The notes below the pieces were generated by a model, which had not been told where the DNA came from, did no database searches, and saw only the letters and a list, made by a program, of their open reading frames with translations. A stretch of 64,000 bases of DNA from Actinophytocola sp050699915 (GTDB taxonomy: Bacteria > Actinomycetota > Actinomycetes > Mycobacteriales > Pseudonocardiaceae). The position numbers were made by a program, and so were the translations under genes. The first letter of the stretch is position 1; each line of letters opens with the position of its first letter. The DNA lies in NCBI RefSeq assembly GCF_050699915.1, contig NZ_JBOHGA010000002.1:14321-78320 (forward strand), read 5' to 3'. Below, piece after piece: positions 7,729 to 15,424 of this stretch.

Positions 7729-8460
7729 TCACGGCCGAAGCGCCGCGGCGCGCAGCTGCTCGTAGTAGGGCAGGTGGTAGTCGTGGTAGGCGCGCAGCAC
7801 CGGGTTCGCGGCGACCGCTTCGGCCCGGTCGTTCCTCTCACGGCTGAAGCCGGCGGTCCTGCTGGTCGACTCGTGCCACCGGCTGGTCGCCTGCCACTCC
7901 GACCGCATGCCCGGCTGCCAGTTCAGTGCGTCCGGCAGGAAGGGGATGCCCACCGCCGAGCAGTACGCCCGCACGGTTTCGGCCGGCCGGTCGAGCAGGT
8001 CGTCCGAGTCGATCACCACCGGAGTGCGGCCGGTGGCGGCCTCCACGGCCGCGAAGATCTCGTGCAGCCAGGCGAAACCGATCTCGTCGCGGCCGAGGTT
8101 CGGGTTGAGCTCGTGGTGCGACGCGATGGCCTCGGCCGGGTGGCGGATGATGAAGGTGTGGGTCGCGCCCGCCAGGAACGCCTGGTCGGCGAGCAGCGCC
8201 GGGTAGTGGAAGTCCGTGGTGTCCTTGAAGAACACCGGCTTCTCCGCCGCGATCGCGCGCAGCGACGCGAGCACGTCCGCCTCGGTGTGCGCGACCTGGT
8301 CGCCGACCTTCGCCTCGCCGAAGTCGACCACCTGCGAGAACGGCTCGTGCACGACGACGCGGTCGCCCCGCTCCGCCATCATCCGCGCGAACGCGGTGGA
8401 ACGGCTGCGCGGCGCGCTCCACAGCGCGAGCACCGGTGTCCGCTCTGGCATGTGCTCCAC
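7729..8460 (-). CDS. Sulfotransferase-family protein (PAPS-dependent)
   Basis: 243 residues. LWSAPRSRSTAF near the N-terminus matches the 5'-phosphosulfate-binding loop and FIIRHPAEAIASHHEL the 3'-phosphate-binding strand-helix of PAPS sulfotransferases; FKDTTDFHYP follows as in this subfamily. It would sulfate a hydroxyl of the AmCP-bound or released diamino acid, creating the leaving group displaced by the neighbouring amino group during aziridine closure. The GTG at 8460 has GGGG seven bases upstream (ATG at 8451 is the alternative). First gene of the leftward operon, transcribed from the divergent promoter at 8534-8705. Confidence 0.85.
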   Translation of the reverse strand: MEHMPERTPVLALWSAPRSRSTAFARMMAERGDRVVVHEPFSQVVDFGEAKVGDQVAHTEADVLASLRAIAAEKPVFFKDTTDFHYPALLADQAFLAGATHTFIIRHPAEAIASHHELNPNLGRDEIGFAWLHEIFAAVEAATGRTPVVIDSDDLLDRPAETVRAYCSAVGIPFLPDALNWQPGMRSEWQATSRWHESTSRTAGFSRERNDRAEAVAANPVLRAYHDYHLPYYEQLRAAALRP

Positions 8461-8533
8461 GGTTTCCCCTTCCCCCGCTGGCGGCTGGTGTGCGACCGGT
8501 GAAAACGCGCGTTAACCGCCGCGACGCGTTTCC

Positions 8534-8705
8534 GAACCCGGTCAAGAGTGGCACGGGCGAGGCCCGGGCCGGGTAAGCGAAATACGCAGCCGCCGGGGCG
8601 CACAGTCAACGCAATGCGTCGCCGTGGCTGAGCTTGTCGCGGACGCGCATGGTGTCGGCGCGGCCGTAACGTCCGTCGCGACGGTCCTACTACGGAGGTC
8701 ACGTG
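8534..8705. promoter_or_regulatory. Divergent promoter region, copy A of a 172-bp duplication
   Basis: The segment from 8534 to the GTG at 8703 is about 95% identical (nine mismatches counted by eye, none in the first 85 bases) to 16771-16942. Both copies end in the same strong ribosome-binding site, ACGGAGGTCAC, just before a GTG start on the plus strand. On the minus strand there is a sigma70-like pair: TTGACT (8604-8609) and CGTATT (8581-8586) separated by 17 bp, suited to drive the sulfotransferase operon. A short perfect palindrome CCGTCGCGACGG lies near the ribosome-binding site in this copy. The shared segment suggests co-regulation of both divergent units. Confidence 0.75.
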
Positions 8706-10070
8706 TCAGCCAAGCCCCCCGCGTTCCTCCTCACCGGAGCCTTCCGGGTCATCTGCCGCAACCCCCGCTACCTGACCGAACTGGCCAGGCGCGGGCTACG
8801 GATCCTGGTCATCTGCCCCGACTCCTCACGTGCCCAGGCCGAGGCGGTCATCGGTACGCCGGGGTCGCGCGCCGCGCTGATCACCGACATCGCCTATGTG
8901 GACGGCGCGCTGGACCGTGAGTCCTCCTTCAACCCGGGGGTGTTCGCCGAACTCCAGAAGTGGACCGAGCACTACCGCATCGTCGGCGCCTACGCCATGG
9001 AGGAAACGCTGGTCGAGCCGACCGGAATGGTCTGCGATGCCCTCGGCCTGCCCGGCCCTGGGCTCCGCGCGAGCCGTGTCTGCCGTACCAAGTACCTCCA
9101 GCGTGCCCACCTCGCCCAGTTCGGCCCCCAGGCGCTGACCGTGCCGCCGGGCAGGCGTCACCTGGTGGAACTGGAGGACTTCAGGTACCCCGTCGTGGTC
9201 AAGCCGGCCACCCGCCATGCCAGCTCGGGCGTGTTGTCCTGTGACAACGCCGACGAGGTGGCGGCAGTCCTGAGCGAGTACCGCGAGCACGAGACCGCGC
9301 TGATCGAACAGAAGGTGATCGGCCAGGAGTTCTCGGTGGAGTCGTTGGTGCGCAACGGAGAGGTGGTGTTCTCCTCCGTGACCGAGAAGGAGACGACCGA
9401 CACATGGGACCGGACCTTCGTCGAGCTCGCCCACTCCGTTCCCGCCGCTGCCAGCAGCATCGGCGGTGTCGACGTCACCGCGTGCCTGAGTGAGGCCAAC
9501 CGGAGGGTCCTGGCGACGCTGGCGTTCGAGAACGGGATCACGCATTCCGAATGGCGGGTCACCGCCGGAGGCGAGGCGTACCTGATGGAGATCGCGTCGC
9601 GGACTCCGGGCGACGGGCTGACCATCCTCTACGAACTCGCCTGTGGTGTGCCGCTGGAGCCGCAGATCGTCGCCATCGCGCTCGGCGAGGAGGCCGCCTA
9701 TCCGCCGCCGCGGCGGCGCACGCGCCAGGTCTATGTCGAGCACGGCCCGGGAATCCTGCGAGACGTCACTCTCGACTGGCCGGGAACCACCGTCACCTGG
9801 ATCGGCGAGACCGACTTGTGGCCGGCGGTCCGGCCTGGGGAGGCCGGCGACGCGCCGGCCCTGAGGTCGGTGCTGGTGCTGAAGGGACGAGGCAGCCGTC
9901 TGGAACCGCTGCGCTCCTCCGATGACCGGGCGGTGACCTTCTTCATCGACGCGGACACCGACACCGAACTCGACGCGCTCGAAGCACGGGTGCGCGCCGC
10001 GATCAGACTCGACATCGACTATGCGGGGAAGACCGCACCGGCTCGGGTCAACGTGAGCTCCACCGCGTAG
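8703..10070 (+). CDS. ATP-grasp carboxylate-amine ligase (BacD/carnosine-synthase-like)
   Basis: 455 residues. The pre-ATP-grasp domain is followed by VVVKPATRHASSGV (ATP-binding lysine and glycine-rich loop), IEQKVIGQEFSVESLV (second nucleotide-binding lysine and strand) and MEIASRTPGDG (metal-binding E/N region). Such enzymes activate a carboxylate as an acyl phosphate and couple it to an amine, so it may form one peptide or amide bond of the product. GTG start with an excellent GGAGG site inside the duplicated promoter. It is a lone rightward gene; its 3' end overlaps the convergent methyltransferase gene by 52 bp. Confidence 0.85.
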   Translation: MSAKPPAFLLTGAFRVICRNPRYLTELARRGLRILVICPDSSRAQAEAVIGTPGSRAALITDIAYVDGALDRESSFNPGVFAELQKWTEHYRIVGAYAMEETLVEPTGMVCDALGLPGPGLRASRVCRTKYLQRAHLAQFGPQALTVPPGRRHLVELEDFRYPVVVKPATRHASSGVLSCDNADEVAAVLSEYREHETALIEQKVIGQEFSVESLVRNGEVVFSSVTEKETTDTWDRTFVELAHSVPAAASSIGGVDVTACLSEANRRVLATLAFENGITHSEWRVTAGGEAYLMEIASRTPGDGLTILYELACGVPLEPQIVAIALGEEAAYPPPRRRTRQVYVEHGPGILRDVTLDWPGTTVTWIGETDLWPAVRPGEAGDAPALRSVLVLKGRGSRLEPLRSSDDRAVTFFIDADTDTELDALEARVRAAIRLDIDYAGKTAPARVNVSSTA

Positions 10071-10810
10071 CTCTGACCTTCGGTCTCCATCTCCGTGATC
10101 TCCCAACCGGTGTCGACGATCAGTTCCTCCAACTCCTTGGAGGACAGGTACAAGTAGTCGAACCAGTCCGTCGTCAGGTTCTTGTGTCGGATCCGAACCT
10201 GATATGCGCCAGGCATGCGACCCTGGCGTCGATTTTCTTCCCGATAGCGAGCGTGGTCGGGATGCGAACTCATCGCGGGATCCAAGGAGTTTCCGAACAG
10301 ACGGGTGCCGACCTCGGCCTTGAGTGCAAGGCTGGCAAGAATCTCTACCGCTTCCTGGCGCGACTCCAAGAGGCCCAGGTTGTAGCCGAGAAGAAGCATG
10401 CAGTCGAACTTCCCGATATCGGGCTCTTGCTCCTTCATCGTCCTCTTCAGTGCGCGCACACCACGCTGCTGGGAAACGTAAACCGCACCCGGCGAAGGAT
10501 CAATGCCTATGACGTCCGCGCCCATGTCAGCCGCGGCGATCGCATGCCTGCCAGCTCCACAGCCAATATCGAGCACCCGACCCTTGGCGCGCTTGACAGC
10601 CCATTGTTCATGCCGCTCGAGTTTGTCGAAATCGTCGAAATACTCCGCGACATCGGTGATGAAGAGGAATCCGTCATCGCGCTCGATGGTCGCGTAGGAG
10701 TGCCCAGTCTTTCCGCCGGCGGTCCAGCACTCCCTGAGAGCCTCACCGAACCCGTCGCCCAGCACCGGACCTACGACCTTGGGTTCCCGTCCGTGCTCCG
10801 GCTTGATCAC
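10019..10810 (-). CDS. SAM-dependent class I methyltransferase
   Basis: 263 residues. VLDIGCGAGRHAIAAA is SAM-binding motif I, VIGIDPSPGAV motif II, and FDCMLLLGYNLGLL fits motif IV of class I methyltransferases. The start is the GTG at 10810, preceded by AAAGGGGAAGACC; an open frame continues upstream but has no such site. It lies 23 bp after the exporter stop and is the last gene of the leftward unit beginning at 16719. It overlaps the convergent ligase by 52 bp, so the two 3' ends are antisense to each other. Substrate unknown; N- or O-methylation of the product or an intermediate is likely. Confidence 0.85.
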   Translation of the reverse strand: MIKPEHGREPKVVGPVLGDGFGEALRECWTAGGKTGHSYATIERDDGFLFITDVAEYFDDFDKLERHEQWAVKRAKGRVLDIGCGAGRHAIAAADMGADVIGIDPSPGAVYVSQQRGVRALKRTMKEQEPDIGKFDCMLLLGYNLGLLESRQEAVEILASLALKAEVGTRLFGNSLDPAMSSHPDHARYREENRRQGRMPGAYQVRIRHKNLTTDWFDYLYLSSKELEELIVDTGWEITEMETEGQSYAVELTLTRAGAVFPA

Positions 10811-10833
10811 GGTCTTCCCCTTTCGCGGCTGTG

Positions 10834-12093
10834 TCAGGAGTCCGGTTCGGCCACTGTGGACGCCTCGCGGCTGGACGCCGCGCGGCGGCTTGGCAGGGCG
10901 AGCTGGGCGGACAGCAACCCGAACACGGCGACCATGCCCCACAGCGTCCATGGGGCGATCGCGTACAAGGCGCCGCCGATTGCTGGTCCGGCGCTCGTAC
11001 CGGTCGTGTACGCGGCGCCGTACAACCCCTGGTAGCGCCCGACCATCCCCGGCGGAGTCCGATTTGCCAGATATGCCTGGGCGATGGAGGTGCTCATCAT
11101 CTCGCCGAGCGTCCAGATCACCACCGTTGCCACCAGCGGACCCATGTCGGTCGCGAACCCGGTCAGCGCGAGACCGACACCGATGATCAGGTTGCCGAGG
11201 GCCAGCACGTACTCCGGCCGGTACCGGGAGACCACGGCGGTGATGGGGAGTTCCAGCACCAACACCAGCAGACCGGCCAACCCCATGAGGTAACCGAAGT
11301 GGCGTTCGCTCAGACCCACGTCGTTGATGTGCAGGGGTAGGCCGACGGTGACCTGGATGTAGGCGAACTCGGCGAGCACGGTCATCAGCAGGAATCGCAC
11401 CAGGATGCGATCGGCGAACGCCTGTCGGTAACCCGCCACGCGGTCCGCCCGCGTGTCCGCGTCGTCCTGGTCGGCCTCCGATTGGGGCGCATCCCGCACC
11501 AGCACCGCCACGAACACGCCGAACAGCAGGCCCGCGGCGGCGTTGGTGAGGAAGAGCGCCTCATAGGAGGTGTCGGCCAGCACACCGCCGATGACGCCGC
11601 CCACCGTGACGCCGAGGTTCTGCGCGAACCGGAACACTCCGAAGGCGGCGAGCCGTTGCTGATGGGTCTCCACGGAGTCGACCAGCACCGCGGCCGCGGC
11701 CGGTCGGTAGATCTGCGACGTCACGCCGATGAGACCGACCACCGCGACGATGGTCGCGAGCGACCCGAGATACGGAACGCTCGCCACCAGCCCGGAAGTG
11801 GTCACGGCGGACCCGGCGATGGTCCATCGCCGGCCGAACCTGTCGGCCAGGTAGCCGCCGACGGTGTTGCCGAGCACTCTGCCCACGCCGGACACGCCCA
11901 GCACGAGCCCCGCGGCACCGGCGGAATAGCCGCGTTCGACCAGGTAGAGAGTGATGAAGATGGGCAGGAAGTTGCCGACCTGGTTGACCAGAGCGCCGAT
12001 GCTGATGAGCCACACACGGCTGGGCAGACCGCGCAGCGCTTCGCGGAACGGCGGGTCCTTGGTGTCCGGCTTGTCCGGCGGTGCCGAGCTCAC
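10834..12093 (-). CDS. MFS transporter, probable product exporter
   Basis: 419 residues with about twelve hydrophobic segments, starting after a short charged N-terminus. LVLGVSGVGRVLGNTVGGYLADRFGRRW contains the MFS loop 2-3 motif (G-x-x-x-D-R-x-G-R-R). GTG start overlaps the stop of the upstream ATP-grasp gene (GTGA), and the methyltransferase follows at 23 bp. In a cluster predicted to make a reactive aziridine, a dedicated exporter is the obvious self-protection candidate; no separate resistance enzyme was recognised in the cluster. Substrate is inferred only. Confidence 0.88.
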   Translation of the reverse strand: MSSAPPDKPDTKDPPFREALRGLPSRVWLISIGALVNQVGNFLPIFITLYLVERGYSAGAAGLVLGVSGVGRVLGNTVGGYLADRFGRRWTIAGSAVTTSGLVASVPYLGSLATIVAVVGLIGVTSQIYRPAAAAVLVDSVETHQQRLAAFGVFRFAQNLGVTVGGVIGGVLADTSYEALFLTNAAAGLLFGVFVAVLVRDAPQSEADQDDADTRADRVAGYRQAFADRILVRFLLMTVLAEFAYIQVTVGLPLHINDVGLSERHFGYLMGLAGLLVLVLELPITAVVSRYRPEYVLALGNLIIGVGLALTGFATDMGPLVATVVIWTLGEMMSTSIAQAYLANRTPPGMVGRYQGLYGAAYTTGTSAGPAIGGALYAIAPWTLWGMVAVFGLLSAQLALPSRRAASSREASTVAEPDS

Positions 12094-13382
12094 GTGATGG
12101 GCTCGGTACGCACGTGGATCGCCGCCGCCAGCCGCCTGCCGTTGGCGACCGCGTCGGCGGTGTCGGCGCCGCGGGCGAGGACCCAACCGCTGATGTCCTC
12201 GTTCCAGGTCAGCGGCCGTACCACGTCGCCCGGCTTCACTCTCACGTTGAGGTCGATGAACGCCGGGTCCGCGCGCACGACGTCCTCGCCGGTCACCTCC
12301 ACGACCCGGCCGGGCTCCGGCATGATGGCCGCGTGGGACGCCGCGCCCCGGGGCTCTGGCGACGCGGCCAGCGGCTCCAGCACGCCGAGCCCCGCGCACA
12401 GCGCGTAGCGCTCCATGTCGACACCGTAGACGGTCTCGGTCATGTCGTTGATCCCGCCACCGCCGATGCGGTTGTGCGACTCGACGATCCGCGGGCCGCG
12501 CGAGGTCAGCTTGACCTCGGTGTGCGCTGGACCGTTGCGCAGCCCCACCGCGTCGAGGAGATCCGTCACCAACCGCGTGGCGTCGCGCAGCGTCTCGCCC
12601 GGCTGGGCGCTGGGGGTCGAAAGCCCGACCTCGGCGAAACCGGTGCCGCCGAGCTCCTTGTCGGTCACCGCGACGACCACATGCCGGCCGTCGAAGCTCA
12701 GGGTCTCCACGCTGATCTCCGGGCCGTCCAGGAACTCCTCCATGAGGAACTCGTCGAAGGAGTCGGCGAAGCCCAGGTCCCCGGGATTCCATGCCTTGTC
12801 GGCGAGGGCTCGGTACCGGTCGGCGACCGTGTCCGCGTCGGCTTGGTCGCGGACGTGGAACACCGCCAGGCTGCCCCCCTCACGGGTCGGCTTGACGATG
12901 ATCGGCAATCCGTGTGCCTGGACGAACTCCCGAACGTCCTGGGTGCAACGGCCGACCGCGGAAGCCACCGGGCTGATGCCCTTCGCGGCCAGGTGCCGGC
13001 GCATCCGCGACTTGTCCAGCAGCAGTTCCACGGTCTCGACGGACTCGCCGCCGAGACCGAACGCCTCGTTGAGCTGTGCCGCCGGCAGCAGCCCGAAGTC
13101 GGACAGTGTCAGGACCGCCTGGAACGGGGACGTCTCGTGCAACGTCCTGGCCAGTGGCAGCAGCTGGTCGAAGTCGGCGTAGTCGAGCAGCAGCGCGTGG
13201 TCGACGTAGGGCCAGTGGCCGCTGTCATACCTGTTCGGGTACTGGGCGTAGTCCACGTCCAGACCCAGCTCCCGGGCCTTGCACACATGAATGGACGGGC
13301 CACCGACGACCAGGACGTGAGGCCGTCCGGTGGCGGCCGTCGAGGACCGTTGGCCGGTGGGCACAACATAAGTGGACAACAC
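12090..13382 (-). CDS. ATP-grasp ligase (carnosine-synthase-like), second of three
   Basis: 430 residues. After an N-terminal Rossmann-like part (RPHVLVVGGPSIHVCKARELG) come LPIIVKPTREGGSLAVF, EEFLDGPEISVETLSF and PAHTEVKLTSRGPRIVESHNR, the nucleotide- and Mg-binding elements of ATP-grasp amino acid ligases. Likely forms a peptide bond using a free amino acid or dipeptide. The GTG at 13382 follows AGGAGG by only two bases; the adjacent TTG at 13379 has better spacing and may be the true start. The stop overlaps the exporter start. Clearly distinct in sequence from the other two stand-alone ligases of the cluster. Confidence 0.85.
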   Translation of the reverse strand: MLSTYVVPTGQRSSTAATGRPHVLVVGGPSIHVCKARELGLDVDYAQYPNRYDSGHWPYVDHALLLDYADFDQLLPLARTLHETSPFQAVLTLSDFGLLPAAQLNEAFGLGGESVETVELLLDKSRMRRHLAAKGISPVASAVGRCTQDVREFVQAHGLPIIVKPTREGGSLAVFHVRDQADADTVADRYRALADKAWNPGDLGFADSFDEFLMEEFLDGPEISVETLSFDGRHVVVAVTDKELGGTGFAEVGLSTPSAQPGETLRDATRLVTDLLDAVGLRNGPAHTEVKLTSRGPRIVESHNRIGGGGINDMTETVYGVDMERYALCAGLGVLEPLAASPEPRGAASHAAIMPEPGRVVEVTGEDVVRADPAFIDLNVRVKPGDVVRPLTWNEDISGWVLARGADTADAVANGRRLAAAIHVRTEPIT

Positions 13383-13413
13383 GGCCTCCTTTTCTCGCCT
13401 TTCCTTGGTGCCC

Positions 13414-14166
13414 CTAGTTCTTGCCGGTGTCGAATGGGCACTTCTCGTCGAGTGACAGCGGCTCATTGTGGTCTTCGAGAAAATACTGACGCCATTCACG
13501 AATTCCTGGCGTGCCGAAATCGCCGAGGGCTGGCGTCGGAGGGATCTCGTCATAGGAGTGCAAGCGCTCCCTGATGATCCTCCTGCCATTCCTCCCGTGC
13601 GGAGTCTTGTCGGTGACGTCGTCGAAGACGAAGCGAGGCTGGAACGTGATGCTGAAGTAGTCGAAGTGGCGACTGGCGCGGTTTTCGTACGCCGGCGTGT
13701 TGCCGACGACGAACAGCTTCATGCCGGCGAAGCAGAACTCCCACCACTCATTGTTCGTGTCGGTTGGAACGTCTGCGGGCCAGGGATCCTCGTCCAGGGC
13801 ATGAACCTTTTGCAGAGTGTCCCAGAAGAGGTCGCGATACTCCTCCAGCGTCTGCCTTTCGGAGGTCTTGTCGAAGAAGGCGACCATGGAGGCGCGTCGT
13901 CCCAGGGAGTGTGCCTGCGCGACGAACTCGCGAAGGGCGGCGGCGAGTTGTACTTCCCCGCCGTCCTCCTGGGTGATGAAGGCGTACCGCAAGCTCTCCG
14001 TCTTGAAGGCGTCCACCCCATAGATGCATGGGAATGGCCGCTCGTCATCCAGCATCAGCTTGGTGAATTTTTCCGCTGCGTCGCGCTCCCATGGCAGCTC
14101 GCGGGGGACTGACGGCTTGAATATCGGTCCACCTTCGGAAGTCGAGATCGTTGGCCTGCTCACCAT
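13414..14166 (-). CDS. YqcI/YcgG-family protein, possible heme-dependent N-oxygenase
   Basis: 250 residues. DERPFPCIYGVDAFKTESLR matches the conserved FPC-x-x-G segment of the YqcI/YcgG family as I recall it, followed by an R-x-x-M-V-A-F-F strand and an F-x-x-T-F-Q-P-R-F segment. Members of this family include heme enzymes that oxidise nitrogen atoms in natural-product pathways (RohS in azomycin, GntA in guanitoxin). Here it sits between an ATP-grasp ligase and an aminotransferase in the same leftward unit. Possible roles are hydroxylation of an amine, or of the guanidino group expected from the amidinotransferase at 26920. The heme ligand cannot be confirmed by eye. Confidence 0.65.
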   Translation of the reverse strand: MVSRPTISTSEGGPIFKPSVPRELPWERDAAEKFTKLMLDDERPFPCIYGVDAFKTESLRYAFITQEDGGEVQLAAALREFVAQAHSLGRRASMVAFFDKTSERQTLEEYRDLFWDTLQKVHALDEDPWPADVPTDTNNEWWEFCFAGMKLFVVGNTPAYENRASRHFDYFSITFQPRFVFDDVTDKTPHGRNGRRIIRERLHSYDEIPPTPALGDFGTPGIREWRQYFLEDHNEPLSLDEKCPFDTGKN

Positions 14167-14221
14167 CGGCGGATACCCTTCTCTGAAATGTTCTAGCGTT
14201 TTGTGAATACGTCGGACTGCG

Positions 14222-15424
14222 TCAGCCCAGAACTTCCGCGATCGCGTCGACGGCGAAGTCGATCTCCTCGCGAGTGATCACCAGCGGTGGCGACACCCGA
14301 AGGTTCGCATCGCCCACCTTGCACAGCACGCCACGCTCGAGCAGCGCCTCGGACACCTTTCGTCCGGTCGGGCGGCCTTCGGCGATCCGCACGTTGGCCC
14401 ACAGTCCACGGCCACCGACCTCGGCGACGCTGTCCAGTTCGCCGAGCCGGGAGTGCGCGTACGCGCCGAGCTCACGGGACCGTTCCTGGAACTCCCCGGT
14501 CGCCAGCATCCGTATCACCGCGCGGCCGACCGCGCACGCCAGCGGGTTGCCGGCGAAGGTCGAGCCGTGCTCGCCGGGCTTGATCACGCCGAGGACGTCG
14601 GCCCGGCCGATCACCGCGGACACCGGCATGGTCCCGCCGCTCAGCGCCTTGCCCACGGTGTAGAGGTCGGCGCGGACGCCTTCGTGGTCCAGTGCCAGCG
14701 TCGTGCCGGTGCGGGCCAGTCCGGACTGGATCTCGTCGGCGACGAACAACGTGTTGGTGTCGTCGCAGAGCTGGCGGACCTCGGCGAGGTAGCCCTTCGG
14801 GGGGATGACCACGCCCGCCTCGGCCTGGATCGGTTCCAGTAGGACCGCCGCCGTGTTGTCGGTGATCGCCGAGCGCAGCGCGTCGATGTCGCCGTAGGGC
14901 ACGACCTTGAAGCCCGGGGTGTACGGGCCGAACCCGTCGTGGACGTGAGCGTCGGTGGAGAACGAGACGATGGTCGTGGTGCGGCCGTGGAAGTTCGAGC
15001 CCGCGACCACGATCTCGGCGGCGCCGTCCGGCACGCCCTTGACCCGGTAGGCCCACCTCCTGGCGATCTTCACGGTCGAGTCGATCGCCTCGCCGCCGGA
15101 GTTGGAGGGCAGCACCCTCTCGGTGCCCGTCAGCTCGGCCAGCTCCTGGCAGAACAGCGCGAACTGGTCGTGGTGGAACATCCGGCTGGTCAGTGTCAGC
15201 CTGTCGAGCTGCGCCTTGGCCGCGGCGACGATGTCGGGGTGGCGGTGGCCGAAGTTGAGCGCGGAGTACCCGGCGAGGAAGTCGAGGTAGCGCCGACCGT
15301 GCACATCGGTCACCCAGGCGCCTTCCCCGTGGGCGAGCACCACGGGCAGCGGGATGTAGTCGGAGGGGCCCCAGCGTTCGGCCAGGGCGATGTGGTCATG
15401 AGTGGGGATGGCGACCGTGGTCAT
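14222..15424 (-). CDS. LysJ/ArgD-like class III aminotransferase, complete paralogue
   Basis: 400 residues, full length for acetylornithine/LysW-type aminotransferases. LPSNSGGEAIDSTVKIARRWA, AVLLEPIQAEAGV, LFVADEIQSGLARTG (PLP-contacting Asp) and TVGKALSGGTMPVSAVI with the Schiff-base lysine are all present. The N-terminal 115 residues are nearly the same as those of the truncated gene at 1-357. Its ATG overlaps the stop of the upstream ATP-grasp gene (ATGA). Two LysJ-type enzymes in one cluster suggest either two different transaminations on carrier-bound intermediates or one enzyme that has drifted to a new substrate. Confidence 0.92.
   Translation of the reverse strand: MTTVAIPTHDHIALAERWGPSDYIPLPVVLAHGEGAWVTDVHGRRYLDFLAGYSALNFGHRHPDIVAAAKAQLDRLTLTSRMFHHDQFALFCQELAELTGTERVLPSNSGGEAIDSTVKIARRWAYRVKGVPDGAAEIVVAGSNFHGRTTTIVSFSTDAHVHDGFGPYTPGFKVVPYGDIDALRSAITDNTAAVLLEPIQAEAGVVIPPKGYLAEVRQLCDDTNTLFVADEIQSGLARTGTTLALDHEGVRADLYTVGKALSGGTMPVSAVIGRADVLGVIKPGEHGSTFAGNPLACAVGRAVIRMLATGEFQERSRELGAYAHSRLGELDSVAEVGGRGLWANVRIAEGRPTGRKVSEALLERGVLCKVGDANLRVSPPLVITREEIDFAVDAIAEVLG

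Noticed and set aside
7593..7841. Short minus-strand ORF between the sulfotransferase and the AziU2-like gene
   Set aside because: Most of it overlaps the sulfotransferase in another frame and the remainder has no start codon with a usable ribosome-binding site.
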